Positions 13,801 to 23,129 of a DNA stretch of 64,000 bases are shown here, one piece after another (within the stretch, counting starts at the first letter, position 1; every line of letters starts with the position of its first letter). This stretch comes from Salvator merianae (taxonomy: Eukaryota > Chordata > Lepidosauria > Squamata > Teiidae), in contig QVOM02000034.1 in the NCBI GenBank assembly GCA_003586115.2, positions 127,817,936 to 127,881,935 on the forward strand, given 5' to 3'. The translations under genes were made by a program, and so were the position numbers. The notes beneath the pieces were generated by a model that had not been told where the DNA came from, searched no databases, and saw only the letters and a program-made list of their open reading frames with translations.

Positions 13801-16213
13801 TATTAAGCGTGCTTTGACAGACCTCTCGAATTGGAGAAGAATCACTACCTGGCCCAACGTGATTCAGTTTTGCCATCAACTCTGGAGCTGGGGAGAAGTT
13901 CTGTTGTGTTATGTGATGATGTCATAACTCAGCAAGTTGTTTTTTGAGACTATTGTTAAAGCATGCATTGTCATTTTGAGTAATTGGCCTTTGGCTAAGG
14001 AAACAACTTTCCCTCCTCACTTTCAGGTACTGTTATTGTTTTTAGTGTGTTCATTTTACATTTTCTATTGCTGTAACCCATCCTGAGACCTCCATGTATA
14101 GGGCAGGATAAAAATGCAAATAAATAAATGAATAAATGAATTCAAAACACTGTTCAAAACACAAAATTTCTCCACAGTACAAAAGAAGATCATTGGTAGA
14201 AGATTGATGGATTTAGAACCACTTGGACTTGCTCAGTTCTCATAGTAGTGCAGTAAAAGTAAAAAAAAAAAAAAAAGTTTAAGGTGGACAAGGATTTATT
14301 GAGATGACTTATGATTAAACACATGACTTATTGTATATTCTTTACTCAGCAGATGAATAGTGTGTCTAGTAAACATTGTGCAAAAGCAGGCAAACACATA
14401 CAACTTATGCTAACTGTGTTCTATTATGTACATTGAGAGGAAATGAGCAAGATGAACACTTAGACATCATAAATTTGGCTGCCTTTTTTAGGCAAACGTT
14501 TGAGGTGGGGGGGCAACATCAGGAGCCTACCCTTTTTTTGGTATCTCAAAATTTTCTTCTGCTTTGGTCAACTTTGACATCTTTTAAAGGATTTCAGCCC
14601 TCCAAACCAGCAAAATTGCCTCTCTCTGTGGAGGATACCACTCAGCATAATTATGTTGCCACATTATTTTGCCCAGCAGAGCTGTAACTTCAAAATATTT
14701 TAATGGTGAGCTCTTCAGATACCACACAGGGCTATCATCATGAACTTAGAAAAGAAGGAGAAAGAAGGCACTTCAGAGGTTTTGATTTGTTTGAATTCAG
14801 AAAGTGCTGTGCCTTGAGGTACCTACTCAAGTTGAGTGTGAGATGTCTGTGAACAGAATATCATTTTCATTGTCCCCCTTTTTTTTGCAGATACATTGGG
14901 CGGAAACGGATGCAGGTGGAACGCCCTGAAAAGGCTGTTCCCAATGTTATGAACCTTGTGGAAGCTGATTATTCCTACTGGACACTGGGCTATGCAATCT
15001 CCTTGCAAGGGGCACAAAAGCTGATTGAAGCTCAGCCTTTTGGCAAAATGCTGCCCGTAGATGAATTTCTTCCAGTCATGTACAACAAGCATCCAGTGTA
15101 AGTTTTAAATGTTGGTTGGCAGGCTTGGTTATGTAACCTAATTTGTATCATGCTATACGGTAAGCTATAATGTGTTTTTATTGTATTGTAGTTCTTCTGT
15201 GTTCACAATGGTTAGATTCCAATGCAACAATGTAAATTTTGAATTTGTGAGGCTGAAACACTGACTCTGTAGGAATAAGCAAGGTAGATTTCAGCTCTTT
15301 GAATCTTGTGTCATCTGTTTTCCACATGGAGTTGAAGAGAACCCCAGATGCTTTGGATGATATTTGGGAGCAACCTGCTACACAACTCGTAAAATAACTT
15401 ATTTATTTTTATCCACATACGTGATTGGCCAAAAATATTGAAAGAAAACTTGAATTAGCCTTGAAGGCAAGGAGGGAAATGGCAGAGATGAAAAGAACAG
15501 TTTAATAAAGCTTTGGAAAGCAAAGAAACAAAAGGAAGTTTAAAATTATCTGAGAGGGAGCAGGAGAGGAAATGAAGTGACGATAGTAGGAAACTATCGT
15601 GGCTGGAAAGAAGATACAATTGGTGAAAAGAATTACAGCTATTGGTACTGTGCTGTGTCTTACTAATTAACAGATATATTGACCGCAGTTATTGAGACCA
15701 TGTATAGTTATTGATTTGTGAATACTGTTTCCTACTGCCCTACATGACCATGAGTTTCTAGACAGGGATACAATTCTATTGCATTTAAACCGGTACAGTA
15801 TTTATCTGCTTATCTCATTTCAGAAGCTATAGAAATACCCTAGACAATTCAAAGAGGTGTTATGTTTGAAAAGAAGGAGAATGCTAATTTTATCCCTTAA
15901 ATACGTGTATTAATATTGATTTTATCTTATCTTTAGTGCCAAGTACATGGAGTACTATGCAAACAGAGACTTGAAGGCGTTCTCTGCAGAGCCTCTGCTG
16001 GTCTATCCAACTCACTACACTGGTCAGCCAGGTTACCTCAGTGACACGGAGACATCCACAATCTGGGACAATGAGACGGTGGCCACAGACTGGGACAGAA
16101 CACTCTCTCGAAAATCACGGCAACAGGGCCACATCCATACAGATGCTCAGAACAAGAATGCTCTGCCACCTCAACCATCTCTTGGTGCTTCATCTGCCAG
16201 AGACGAGCTATGA
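4692..16213 (+). CDS. COLGALT2: COLGALT2, procollagen galactosyltransferase 2 (C-terminal 7 exons)
   Basis: Joined coding exons are 4692-4811, 7390-7466, 9373-9479, 10186-10318, 13490-13617, 14891-15097 and 15937-16213. They total 1049 nt and give 348 residues plus a TGA stop, with reading phase matching at every junction and AG/GT at every boundary. The product belongs to glycosyltransferase family 25. The family transfers galactose from UDP-Gal to 5-hydroxylysine of collagen in the ER, using Mn2+. Visible family marks are [26 protein letters not shown], the acidic [10 protein letters not shown] motif, [25 protein letters not shown] and a C-terminal RDEL ER-retention tail. The vertebrate protein is about 626 residues, so the N-terminal GT domain and roughly five exons should lie to the left; I did not find one in 1-4691. 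COLGALT1 is the alternative, but the convergent RGL1 neighbour favours COLGALT2. The gene name rests on remembered homologues, not on a search. Confidence 0.95.
4812..5768. other. COLGALT2 intron, unassigned part
   Basis: AT-rich intronic sequence between exon 4692-4811 and a BovB fragment. A T-rich/GTTTT stretch lies at 5045-5075. Nothing else is supported. Confidence 0.4.
5769..6650 (+). mobile_element. BovB/RTE LINE fragment, reverse transcriptase region, decayed
   Basis: In shifted frames the sequence reads like RTE/BovB reverse transcriptase: an [17 protein letters not shown] block near 5810, [18 protein letters not shown] near 5900, [15 protein letters not shown] near 6040, [26 protein letters not shown] near 6195, and [20 protein letters not shown] (6508 on) with LGKIEGKRK. 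Stops and frameshifts interrupt it, so it is non-functional. The 5' end is truncated and no 3' tail is clear. BovB is abundant in squamates. Confidence 0.85.
6651..7389. other. COLGALT2 intron, unassigned part
   Basis: AT-rich, no recognisable feature other than the acceptor of exon 7390. Confidence 0.4.
7390..7466 (+). CDS. COLGALT2: COLGALT2 exon encoding DRPPIEPS...DKMGFDE
   Basis: The acceptor is ttttcccag and the donor is gtaaca. The 77-nt exon encodes (I)[17 protein letters not shown] and then SDKMGFDE, ending in phase 0. It is the linker entering the second, C-terminal GT domain. The stretch between EPS and DKMGFDE appears divergent relative to the mammalian form I remember. Confidence 0.93.
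7467..9372. other. COLGALT2 intron, unassigned
   Basis: No element recognised. Overlapping open frames at 8732-9181 on both strands carry no family motif and are treated as chance. Confidence 0.4.
9373..9479 (+). CDS. COLGALT2: COLGALT2 exon with the [16 protein letters not shown] motif
   Basis: The acceptor is ctttgtag and the donor is gtgagt. The exon encodes [17 protein letters not shown] followed by [19 protein letters not shown], with the last Lys codon split after two bases. The INLKRRxDRR stretch is the conserved start of the GT25 glycosyltransferase fold, at the nucleotide-sugar end. Confidence 0.95.
9480..10185. other. COLGALT2 intron, unassigned
   Basis: A short 706-bp intron from GTGAGT to TTGCAG; no repeat or gene recognised within it. 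Confidence 0.5.
10186..10318 (+). CDS. COLGALT2: COLGALT2 exon with [11 protein letters not shown] and GEIGCFLSH
   Basis: The acceptor is tttcttgcag and the donor is gtgata. The 133-nt exon encodes [20 protein letters not shown] and continues [20 protein letters not shown] through IWKE, ending in phase 0. [10 protein letters not shown] is a hallmark of GT25 and the related LPS glycosyltransferase family. Confidence 0.95.
10319..11585. other. COLGALT2 intron, unassigned part
   Basis: AT-rich, no recognisable element. A purine-rich GAGAGAA patch lies near 11455. Confidence 0.4.
11588..11688. mobile_element. Short palindromic MITE-like element
   Basis: Arm 11588-11626 (ccaagtctatcctatcacgg...) pairs with 11650-11688 (...taataggatagacttgg) as an imperfect inverted repeat with a 23-bp loop. 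Weak extension beyond the arms is possible (ctgacagt / agtcag). Family unknown. Confidence 0.6.
11689..13489. other. COLGALT2 intron, unassigned part
   Basis: No gene seen. A short (TA)n run sits at 13400-13416 and a (GT)n-like run near 12808. The acceptor of exon 13490 ends the interval. Confidence 0.4.
13490..13617 (+). CDS. COLGALT2: COLGALT2 exon with the acidic IEDDVRFEH motif
   Basis: The acceptor is taacttaag and the donor is gtaagt. The exon encodes [20 protein letters not shown] and then [20 protein letters not shown] to EL, with a split Ile codon. The E-D-D triplet corresponds to the metal-coordinating acidic motif of the C-terminal GT domain; this is family knowledge. Confidence 0.95.
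13618..14890. other. COLGALT2 intron with a retroposon-tail-like segment
   Basis: 14075-14143 (cccatcctgagacctccatg... followed by aataaataaatgaataaatg) resembles the terminal segment and (AAAT)n tail of squamate CR1/L2-like retroposons. A poly-A run follows at 14260-14276. The rest is unassigned. Confidence 0.45.
14891..15097 (+). CDS. COLGALT2: COLGALT2 exon with [15 protein letters not shown] and VDEFLPVMY
   Basis: The acceptor lies in a long T tract ending ttttttgcag and the donor is gtaagt. The 207-nt exon encodes [19 protein letters not shown], then [19 protein letters not shown], and ends [20 protein letters not shown]. It ends two bases into a codon. These are strongly conserved GT25 segments. 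Confidence 0.96.
15098..15936. other. Last COLGALT2 intron, unassigned
   Basis: 839 bp with no recognised element; a small hairpin (gacgatagtaggaaactatcgt) lies at about 15579-15600. Confidence 0.4.
15937..16213 (+). CDS. COLGALT2: COLGALT2 terminal coding exon, ends RDEL-stop
   Basis: The acceptor is tatctttag. The exon encodes [38 protein letters not shown] and [18 protein letters not shown] low-complexity tail ([17 protein letters not shown]) and TGA at 16211-16213 follow. RDEL is a KDEL-type retrieval signal placing the enzyme in the ER lumen. The tail just before RDEL is the most divergent part of the exon, as expected for this family. Confidence 0.96.
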
Positions 16214-19200
16214 CTGTTCTCTTAGTCCAGGGACCCTGATAGCATTAGCAGCAGTCTGACCTGCCTCATATATCCCATCATTTTGCCTGGAATCTTCCAA
16301 GGCTGCCTTAATTGGCAAATGGATAGTTTGATCTGACTGCCTTTAACTAAAAAGCCACCTCTCTTTTTTTTGTTTTGTTTTTGGTAACAGGAATTGCTGA
16401 ACCTGACTGAGTCAGGCTGGCAGACTTTTGAGAAATGTTGTTTTGATGGTAGGCCAGGTCCCCCCCCCCCCCCGGTGAGTGTGTATATTCCTGCTACTAG
16501 ATTTTTACCATGGAAACTTCTGAGGTACAGGAGGACTCTTAGAGCAGTTTGTTGTGTAGAATTACTGTATTTATAAAGATTAATATATTCAGAGACTAGG
16601 GCAAGGTATACAGGCCCTTCCATAGTAATTTTTGGACGGCTTATTGCTGGTTGGTTTTTATTAGCCCTGCTCTCTGAGAGAAGTTGTAAGTGAAAGGAAA
16701 ATTACTTTTTTCATTCCAAAGGATTCTTGACAAACATCTTATTTTTACCAGATCTGGTAGAGTAGGATCTGGTTTCCCCAGATCAAAACTGAGCAATTGT
16801 ATAAAAAAAAAAGACAGACCTGCCTCTGGAGGAGATCCTGTGGTATTCTCCTCATACTTTACAGCTTTCATCTCTAGCTGCCAAAACATTACAATTTTCA
16901 GGTTTTGGCACAGTAGCCTTTTAAAAAACTGGAATATTTCTGTCAGTCCATCTTTTTTGACATAGCTGACGTCACTGTTGTTTATATGTTTTGGTTTCTT
17001 CCATTTTACATTGAATGTATACTGGTAAATGCATACTACTACCTTTGGAGGGAGCAGGGCTGGAAAGGCATTTTCTACTCTATTTTTGCAAATTCATTTC
17101 TGGTCTAAAATAAGTGCCTCAAATGGCTTCTCTCTTTGTTTAAAGAAACTGTACTGAAGGCCCTTCCCCTCATCATCCTTGCATGACGATCGGGCTCTTT
17201 CATTTTGGGATGAGCTGTGATACCTCTTTCTGGGTTACAACTCTTGGGGGATCCCCTTTCTTTATAAATTCACCATAGATACATGTTTGTTTACTACTAC
17301 AATTAGGTTTAACTAATGTAGACTTTGGGGTTTGATGTAAAAATAATTTTTGCAACAAAACTTTTTTAAAAATGGAAAGCAAGAATTCATGTGTTCAGTT
17401 TCCTGTAGATCCTGTATGCAGGATATTATCTTAGGTGAAAAAATTGTGTTATGTTCAATTCTTTCATGCAGAAAATATGTTGCTGCTTATCAGCTGGTCT
17501 GATAATATAGCAACCAGTGCAAATCAATGAGTGTTTTGTTTTTGTTTTTTAATTTTAAATTGAGATACTAGTGGTGGTGTGTGATTTGTCTGGGAATAAT
17601 GAGCATGGTTGTTGTCATTGTCAGCTCTCTTTTTAACTGTTAAAGAAAACCAGATAAAAATATTTTGATCTTAATATGGCTCTTGAAATGATCCAGTACC
17701 TTTCCATAGAAACATGCCCTAGGTATTTCATTTGACCTCGTGGTTTACCCAGGTTCTTTGAAGAAGGAAAATTATGCAAATCAGTATGGAGTTCTGCATA
17801 CTGTGTTTCTTTATTCTTGGCTTACTTGACAGGATACATGTAGCTTCTACGTAGTTCATCATGCAGTGCTTAACTATACCTGTGGTACCTGCTGGTCCAA
17901 GAAGTACCCAGTTAGCTGGACCATTATATACCCTGTTTACAAATCCTGGAACAAAATGATTGATTACTGTACACAATGCAATCATGTTGATAAAATGATA
18001 CAAAAATTAGGCTGTTTACTTGAAGCATGGGCAAGATCTGATCTGTGAAGCCTTCCCAACCAGCTCACAACTTCTTTGATAGCTGCCTTGCTACCGCACC
18101 CCACATAAATAGCAAGCGTCATGACCACAGATAATGTAGCAGCAGTGCTGGCCTTTTTGACTTGCAATCTTTCACTGCTGCTCCTTTTCCATGCCATGAA
18201 AAATGGAAATATAGTAAGCATACCTTGGGAAAAAAGTATGCTCTTTTTTCACGAGTTGTTGATTTGCTTCCTGTGTGAAATAGTGAGTCTCCCCTTTCTC
18301 ACTGCGTACCTAAGATTTTAAATGGGTCACTTTAGTGCTCTCTGAGTCCACCCCTGTAAAATACTATGGTTTGGTTTCCGCAAACGACTATATAGTGTGG
18401 ACTCATGTTATGCAAGTTATTGCCACCCATAGAAAACTGAGAGTTAGGGAGAACCAGTCTACCAGTGTAAGTCAGGGGTGCCATAGAAATCAAGATCCAG
18501 TCAACCACTGCAACCCAGTAGCACTGTGGAACCAGTAGCACTATGGAAGGAAGGCTTATGTTTATCAAAAAGGCAACAATGCAGCAGAGGGGAGACACAG
18601 ACTCAGTGTGCCAGTGATGCCATGAAGGGGTGTTCCGGTTTACCACTGCAGGTCAGTGACCAATCAGAGACCAACTCACATTTTTCAGAGTTCTTAGGGT
18701 TTCATTAAACAAGTGTGTAAAAGCGAAACCATGTTATAAAAGAGATGCTTGTAGTGCACCTTCATTGCTCTTTCTGTCTACATGTTAAGTGTGCAGTTAT
18801 ATGAGAGAAGCACTCGGTGGCTGCCACTACCCCCCCCCCAACGTGGAACCTTGCTGCGCGAGTCTGCTATGGCAGGGTCCTGTACACCTGCTGAGGAGGT
18901 TGGACCAGGTCAGGTAAGGGGCAACAAACATGTCTGTGCTTACCTGCTGAGGATGGGGCTAGGGCTACTGCAGTTAAATTTTATCCAGATGCGGGAACTG
19001 GCTACCGTGTGCAGAATGATCAAAAGTACATGAACAGATGTATTATTTGGGCAAAACTTAACCGCAGTATAAAGGAAAACTTTGTATTTCCTGAAACATC
19101 CTTTGAGAGCCATACATTGGTATCACTTGCTTTTTTATCCCATTGTAATTCATTACGACAGTGAAGGATAGGAATAGTGGTTGAAGAATTTTCTTGAATG

Positions 19201-19310
19201 GGTCAGATTACTGAAAGAGAGTTCAGTTTTCTAAAAAAGCAGAGAAGAAAGGAATATGGTAGAATTGAAGTGATAGAAGTGACAGAAATGCAGTATCCCA
19301 AAGGCATTAG
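16214..19310 (+). other. COLGALT2 3' UTR / downstream region, boundary not determined
   Basis: Sequence after the COLGALT2 stop, probably 3' UTR at least in its first part. It contains a poly-C run at 16460-16474 and a C run at 18831-18839. I could not find a convincing polyadenylation signal: ATTAAA occurs near 18706 and AATAAA at 19492-19497, both far from the stop. No other gene seen. Confidence 0.4.
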
Positions 19311-19317
19311 GGATGCC

Positions 19318-19365
19318 TATTTAGCTGCACCTAAGTTTTAATCCATCTTCTCATCTCTTCAGTAG
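19318..19365 (+). repeat. Solo arm of palindromic MITE family A
   Basis: The segment ttagctgcacctaagttttaatcc matches the left terminus of the elements at 27019, 41054 and 43875. The matching right arm is absent, so it is a fragment. Confidence 0.55.
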
Positions 19366-19854
19366 GTGAGTTCTCATTAACAACAAACGTTTCTACAACC
19401 CTCGCAAAATGTCTTTTTATTAAAGAAAACTACTGAGAAGTGATGCTGGAATTTTTTATCCAGTCTTTTGAGATGTGTGATACTAGGATCTAATAAAGTA
19501 GCTGGTGGGTTTTTTTGTTGTTTTTGTATAGTAAAGCAATAATGTTTTTGAATGCTTCTCTGTTTGGAAAACAGAAAGTGCCTTGTTAAATGACCAGCTG
19601 TTGGCTGGAACAAATGAAATAGAATTTTGTGAAATTGTGAGGCTGGAATGAAACTCTGCCCACACATTAATTTACTTATCTTTGAATAACAGATATCTTT
19701 TATCAGATATCCAATAATACTTTAATCAATCTAGGATACTATGATACAGCTTTAATAGAGTGTATTGTTGAAGTACCTGAATGTTTTATCTGCAGTGGTA
19801 TTTAGCTGGGTTGGTGTTAGAGTCCAAACATCTGAACTAGTAATGTGTCTAAAG

Positions 19855-20051
19855 GAGTGACTGTAGCTCAGTGGTAGAGCAAGCTGCCTGCAAAACAGAA
19901 AATTGTTGGTTCGATTCCCAGCTTCTTCCCAGCTTCTCTTTGGAAGTAGGCAATGGCAAACCACTTCTGTTATCTCTATCAAGAAAACTGCATAGAGATG
20001 CTCATGCAGTCAACAAGGTGTCAGCCAAGACTCAGTGGTACCCAACAACAA
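19855..20051 (+). mobile_element. tRNA-derived SINE (Sauria-type) with target-site duplication
   Basis: The head gactgtagctcagtggtaga and the B-box-like ggttcgattcccagc form a tRNA-like Pol III promoter. The tail (ggcaatggcaaaccacttct... cagtggtacccaacaacaa) resembles the 3' end of BovB LINEs. A 9-bp direct repeat atgtgtcta flanks it (19843-19851 and 20054-20062), supporting LINE-mediated insertion. Confidence 0.85.
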
Positions 20052-20062
20052 TGATGTGTCTA

Positions 20063-21170
20063 GAACACTTGGATCCTTGTAGCACAGTACATTCAAAACT
20101 CTTGATTTCAGAACTGAAATTAAACATATAAAATTAGATGAACTGATACTGAATTATGGATGAATAAATACTAAGGCACTGACAAAGATCCAGTGGTGAG
20201 CAAATTAAAACATGCTTCTTAGAATTGGCATGCACTAGTACTGAACTAAAATAAATGAGACACTTTTCTACAGTTGTTGTTAATAATTCTCACCTTTGTT
20301 TAGAAAGACTTTTTTTATCATAACAAGCTTAACAATATAAAAAAATCTAGTCAATTCTACAGATATATACAGGGTGTGAATATATGCATATATTTGCTCC
20401 CCCTCCCAACCTTATCTTTCCAGAAAAGAACGAGAATGGACCTTGATTGTGTGAAACACTTTTAAGGCTCAGTTTTTGACTCAATCCTTCTCTCCACTAG
20501 GCAGTAATACTTTGGGGCAGAGGGAGGTTACGCTACACAGGGCAGATAGAGTACAGTGAGTTTTGAAACAGGTTGGAGTTTCATATAGTGCAAAATACAT
20601 TAGCTAAAAAGATAATTTTAAAAAAGAAACACTGCACTGATAAGGTATGTTCAAGGGCAGATATACTTTGTTTCAGTAATATTAACTTCTGTACCAAACT
20701 AGTCCAAGCTTTGCAACTGAGAAGCTGACTTCTCTGATTTATTAGGTTCTGTTCACCAAACTATTTGGTCACTCTACTGACTTCTGAAATTTCTCTTAAG
20801 CATTAGCCATACACTTTCTCTTCCCAATGGTTCCCAAGTTGTGACTGAAATAGGTTTTTAACTGTTCAGTGAGAGCTGAAGTGTTTTAGGAAGTTAAATG
20901 CTTTTACGTGCAGTATACCTTTCATGTACTTTGAACTGTGGATGTGGTTTAAGATATTGTCTAGGATCTAAATGTGTAAAAGCACTGCTGTTCCACACAG
21001 CAGCAGTTTTCAGACCTTTCTTTTCTCCTGGACTGCATGCTTAACAATTAACATTCACTTAGCACAAGGAACTGGAGTAGGTACTTGGATCCTGCCTGTA
21101 TTTTTAAAATTAATACTGCAGATGAAGTTAAACCATTCTTCTCTATGCAACAAAGACTATGCTTGAAAAG
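20063..21170. other. Intergenic/UTR sequence between COLGALT2 and RGL1, unassigned
   Basis: AT-rich sequence with no recognised gene or repeat. Confidence 0.4.
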
Positions 21171-21485
21171 CAGGGTGTTTCAAAAAGATGGACCCAATTT
21201 GAAATCACTCTATCTCTGCAACCACAAATGGCACATGAATGAAACTCTTACCACATGAAAGGGCGGGGCATAGAGTTTCAAATCTGGATGACCTCAAACC
21301 AGAGTCATGGCAGTGGTGATTTCTGTTGTCCATACAGCAGGTGGAGGGCACATAGAGCATTTATAAAATGTTTAGTAAAACCTGATCACTCATTAAACCG
21401 TTTGTAACTTTTTAGGTAATTGTAACATATTGCCATCGTGAAATATACTACTTTGAAATTGGGTCCATCTTTTTGAAACGCCCTG
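21171..21485. mobile_element. Mariner-like MITE with near-perfect 30-bp terminal inverted repeats
   Basis: The left end cagggtgtttcaaaaagatg (21171 on) and the right end ccatctttttgaaacgccctg (to 21485) are complementary over about 30 bp with one mismatch. The element is about 315 bp with no ORF, so it is non-autonomous. The CAGGGTG(T) terminus is mariner-like; no clear TA duplication is seen at the edges. Confidence 0.8.
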
Positions 21486-22941
21486 TATTCTGAGAAGAAA
21501 GGAGACTATATTAAACTATAACTAGTTTGGTTGAACAATAATTGTTCAGAATCCGGTTTTATTTTGCTGTTATTAGAAGCAATCTGTTACCTTAATAGAA
21601 ATGGTTCCGGCAGCAGCCTATGAGGTAGCAAGAGAGAAGAAGGCCACTGGTAGTAAATAGTAAGGAAGGGGAAGAGTTCCCCCCGACCCCATGCAGCATG
21701 AAAGAAGGGGCAGTAAATAAAGCAGTTTGTAGCAAAGAGCATGGGGAGTATCCTGCTGTGGCCTCTTCCAACCTGTTTCATCATTTGGCTATTCAAAATC
21801 TGATGTCCTCATTATGGCTTTCGTTTCAGCACCTTTTGTGATTGTGCACCAGTGTAGCAGATGAGTGGGGAATGTTTGACATTGCAACACAAAAGAACTC
21901 CTCAAGAAAAGCAAGATGGTGGATCAGGGCTCTAAGGACTTTGTGGCTATACAATACTAGGAAATTAAGGATTCTGGGAGAAGGAGACTCCTGTAAATCT
22001 TTTATCAGCATAAAGTCCACAAGAGTCTAATATTCTTAAATTTTAGCTGCTGTGTTTGGCTTTTTGTTTATTAAACTAACTAGAAAACATGGTTATATTG
22101 TTTACTGCAATGCCAATATGGCTGAATACAGGCAAATGGCTCCACACTTGGAAGAATAAAATTGCACACTCTAGACAAATATACTTTGTTTTGTGGGGGA
22201 TTTCCCATATATAAATAGATTAGCAAAACATCAGGAAAACATTGTAGTGGCATTAAAAGCATCTGATCACGTTCAAAAAGAATAAGGCATTCAACTGGGA
22301 TATTATTTCTCAAAACCTTGGGCAAGGGAACATCTTTTCCAGCTTGTATCACAGAACTGGAGAACCATCACTGCCCTGGAATTTTTTCAAAGACCAGGGT
22401 GGAGAGGAATAGTCGGAGAACACTGATCAGCTTATTTACTTCCTCTCAGGCAGTGACAATCCTGCAGATTAGGAACAGCTCAGTTGCACTATTCGTCTGC
22501 CAGTATTATCAAATAGCCAATGGTCAGTCTGATTACACATTTTTTCCCCTGTAAATACAGGTGCAAATTAATAGCAGAAACTTTCTGCCATTTTTGAAGA
22601 ATTCATTGAAAGTAACGTATTTAGTGGTACATCTGAGGATGAAGAGTAGTTGAAAGATCTGCAGAGAGGGAATGAAGATTAGGTGTGCTATTTTTTTCCC
22701 TGATAGAAAGTGGCTTTCTAGTCTTGATATTTTGTGCAAGAAAAAAGTGCCCATAGACTCTTTCACCACTCAGGTCCATTTTGCCTGCTGTCTATAACTA
22801 GATAAATGTCTTTTTGTAGCCTCTATGAGCTTTGTATTTCCAAAGCTGAATACTGACACATTCATTTTCAAAGTCTTTGTAAGGTCAGGTGGTCTCTACC
22901 ATTGCAATAACACCATTTCCTTTGTGCTGTTTTCGCTACTC
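21486..22941 (-). other. RGL1 3' UTR / downstream region
   Basis: This follows the RGL1 stop on the - strand. A candidate polyadenylation signal AATAAA (minus strand) lies at 22072-22067, about 870 nt after the stop. The true 3' end is not determined. No other gene seen. Confidence 0.4.
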
Positions 22942-23129
22942 TCAAAGGGTAATTTTGCTGTTTCTGTTGCTCCAGCAGCCCTTTTTGTTGGTCCTGGGAA
23001 GAGTCAAGCTAGAACGGCTTCTCAATTTCACTTGTCCATCAAGGGCATTTTTCTTTCGCAGGATGAAGTCAAAGTTCACCTGGCTGTTCATAGCATAGAA
23101 GACATTTGCACTATCTGGAATGATCAGTT
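22942..23129 (-). CDS. RGL1: RGL1 terminal coding exon, RA domain end and stop
   Basis: The acceptor is ctctgttacag. The 188-nt exon encodes (E)[39 protein letters not shown] and a basic Ser-rich end, [20 protein letters not shown]. The stop TGA is at 22944-22942. It closes the Ras-association domain; the C-terminus is close to other vertebrate RGL1 proteins as I recall them. Confidence 0.96.

Noticed and set aside
19855..19927. Functional tRNA gene
   Set aside because: The tRNA-like head continues into a SINE body with a BovB-like tail and flanking duplications; it is a SINE.
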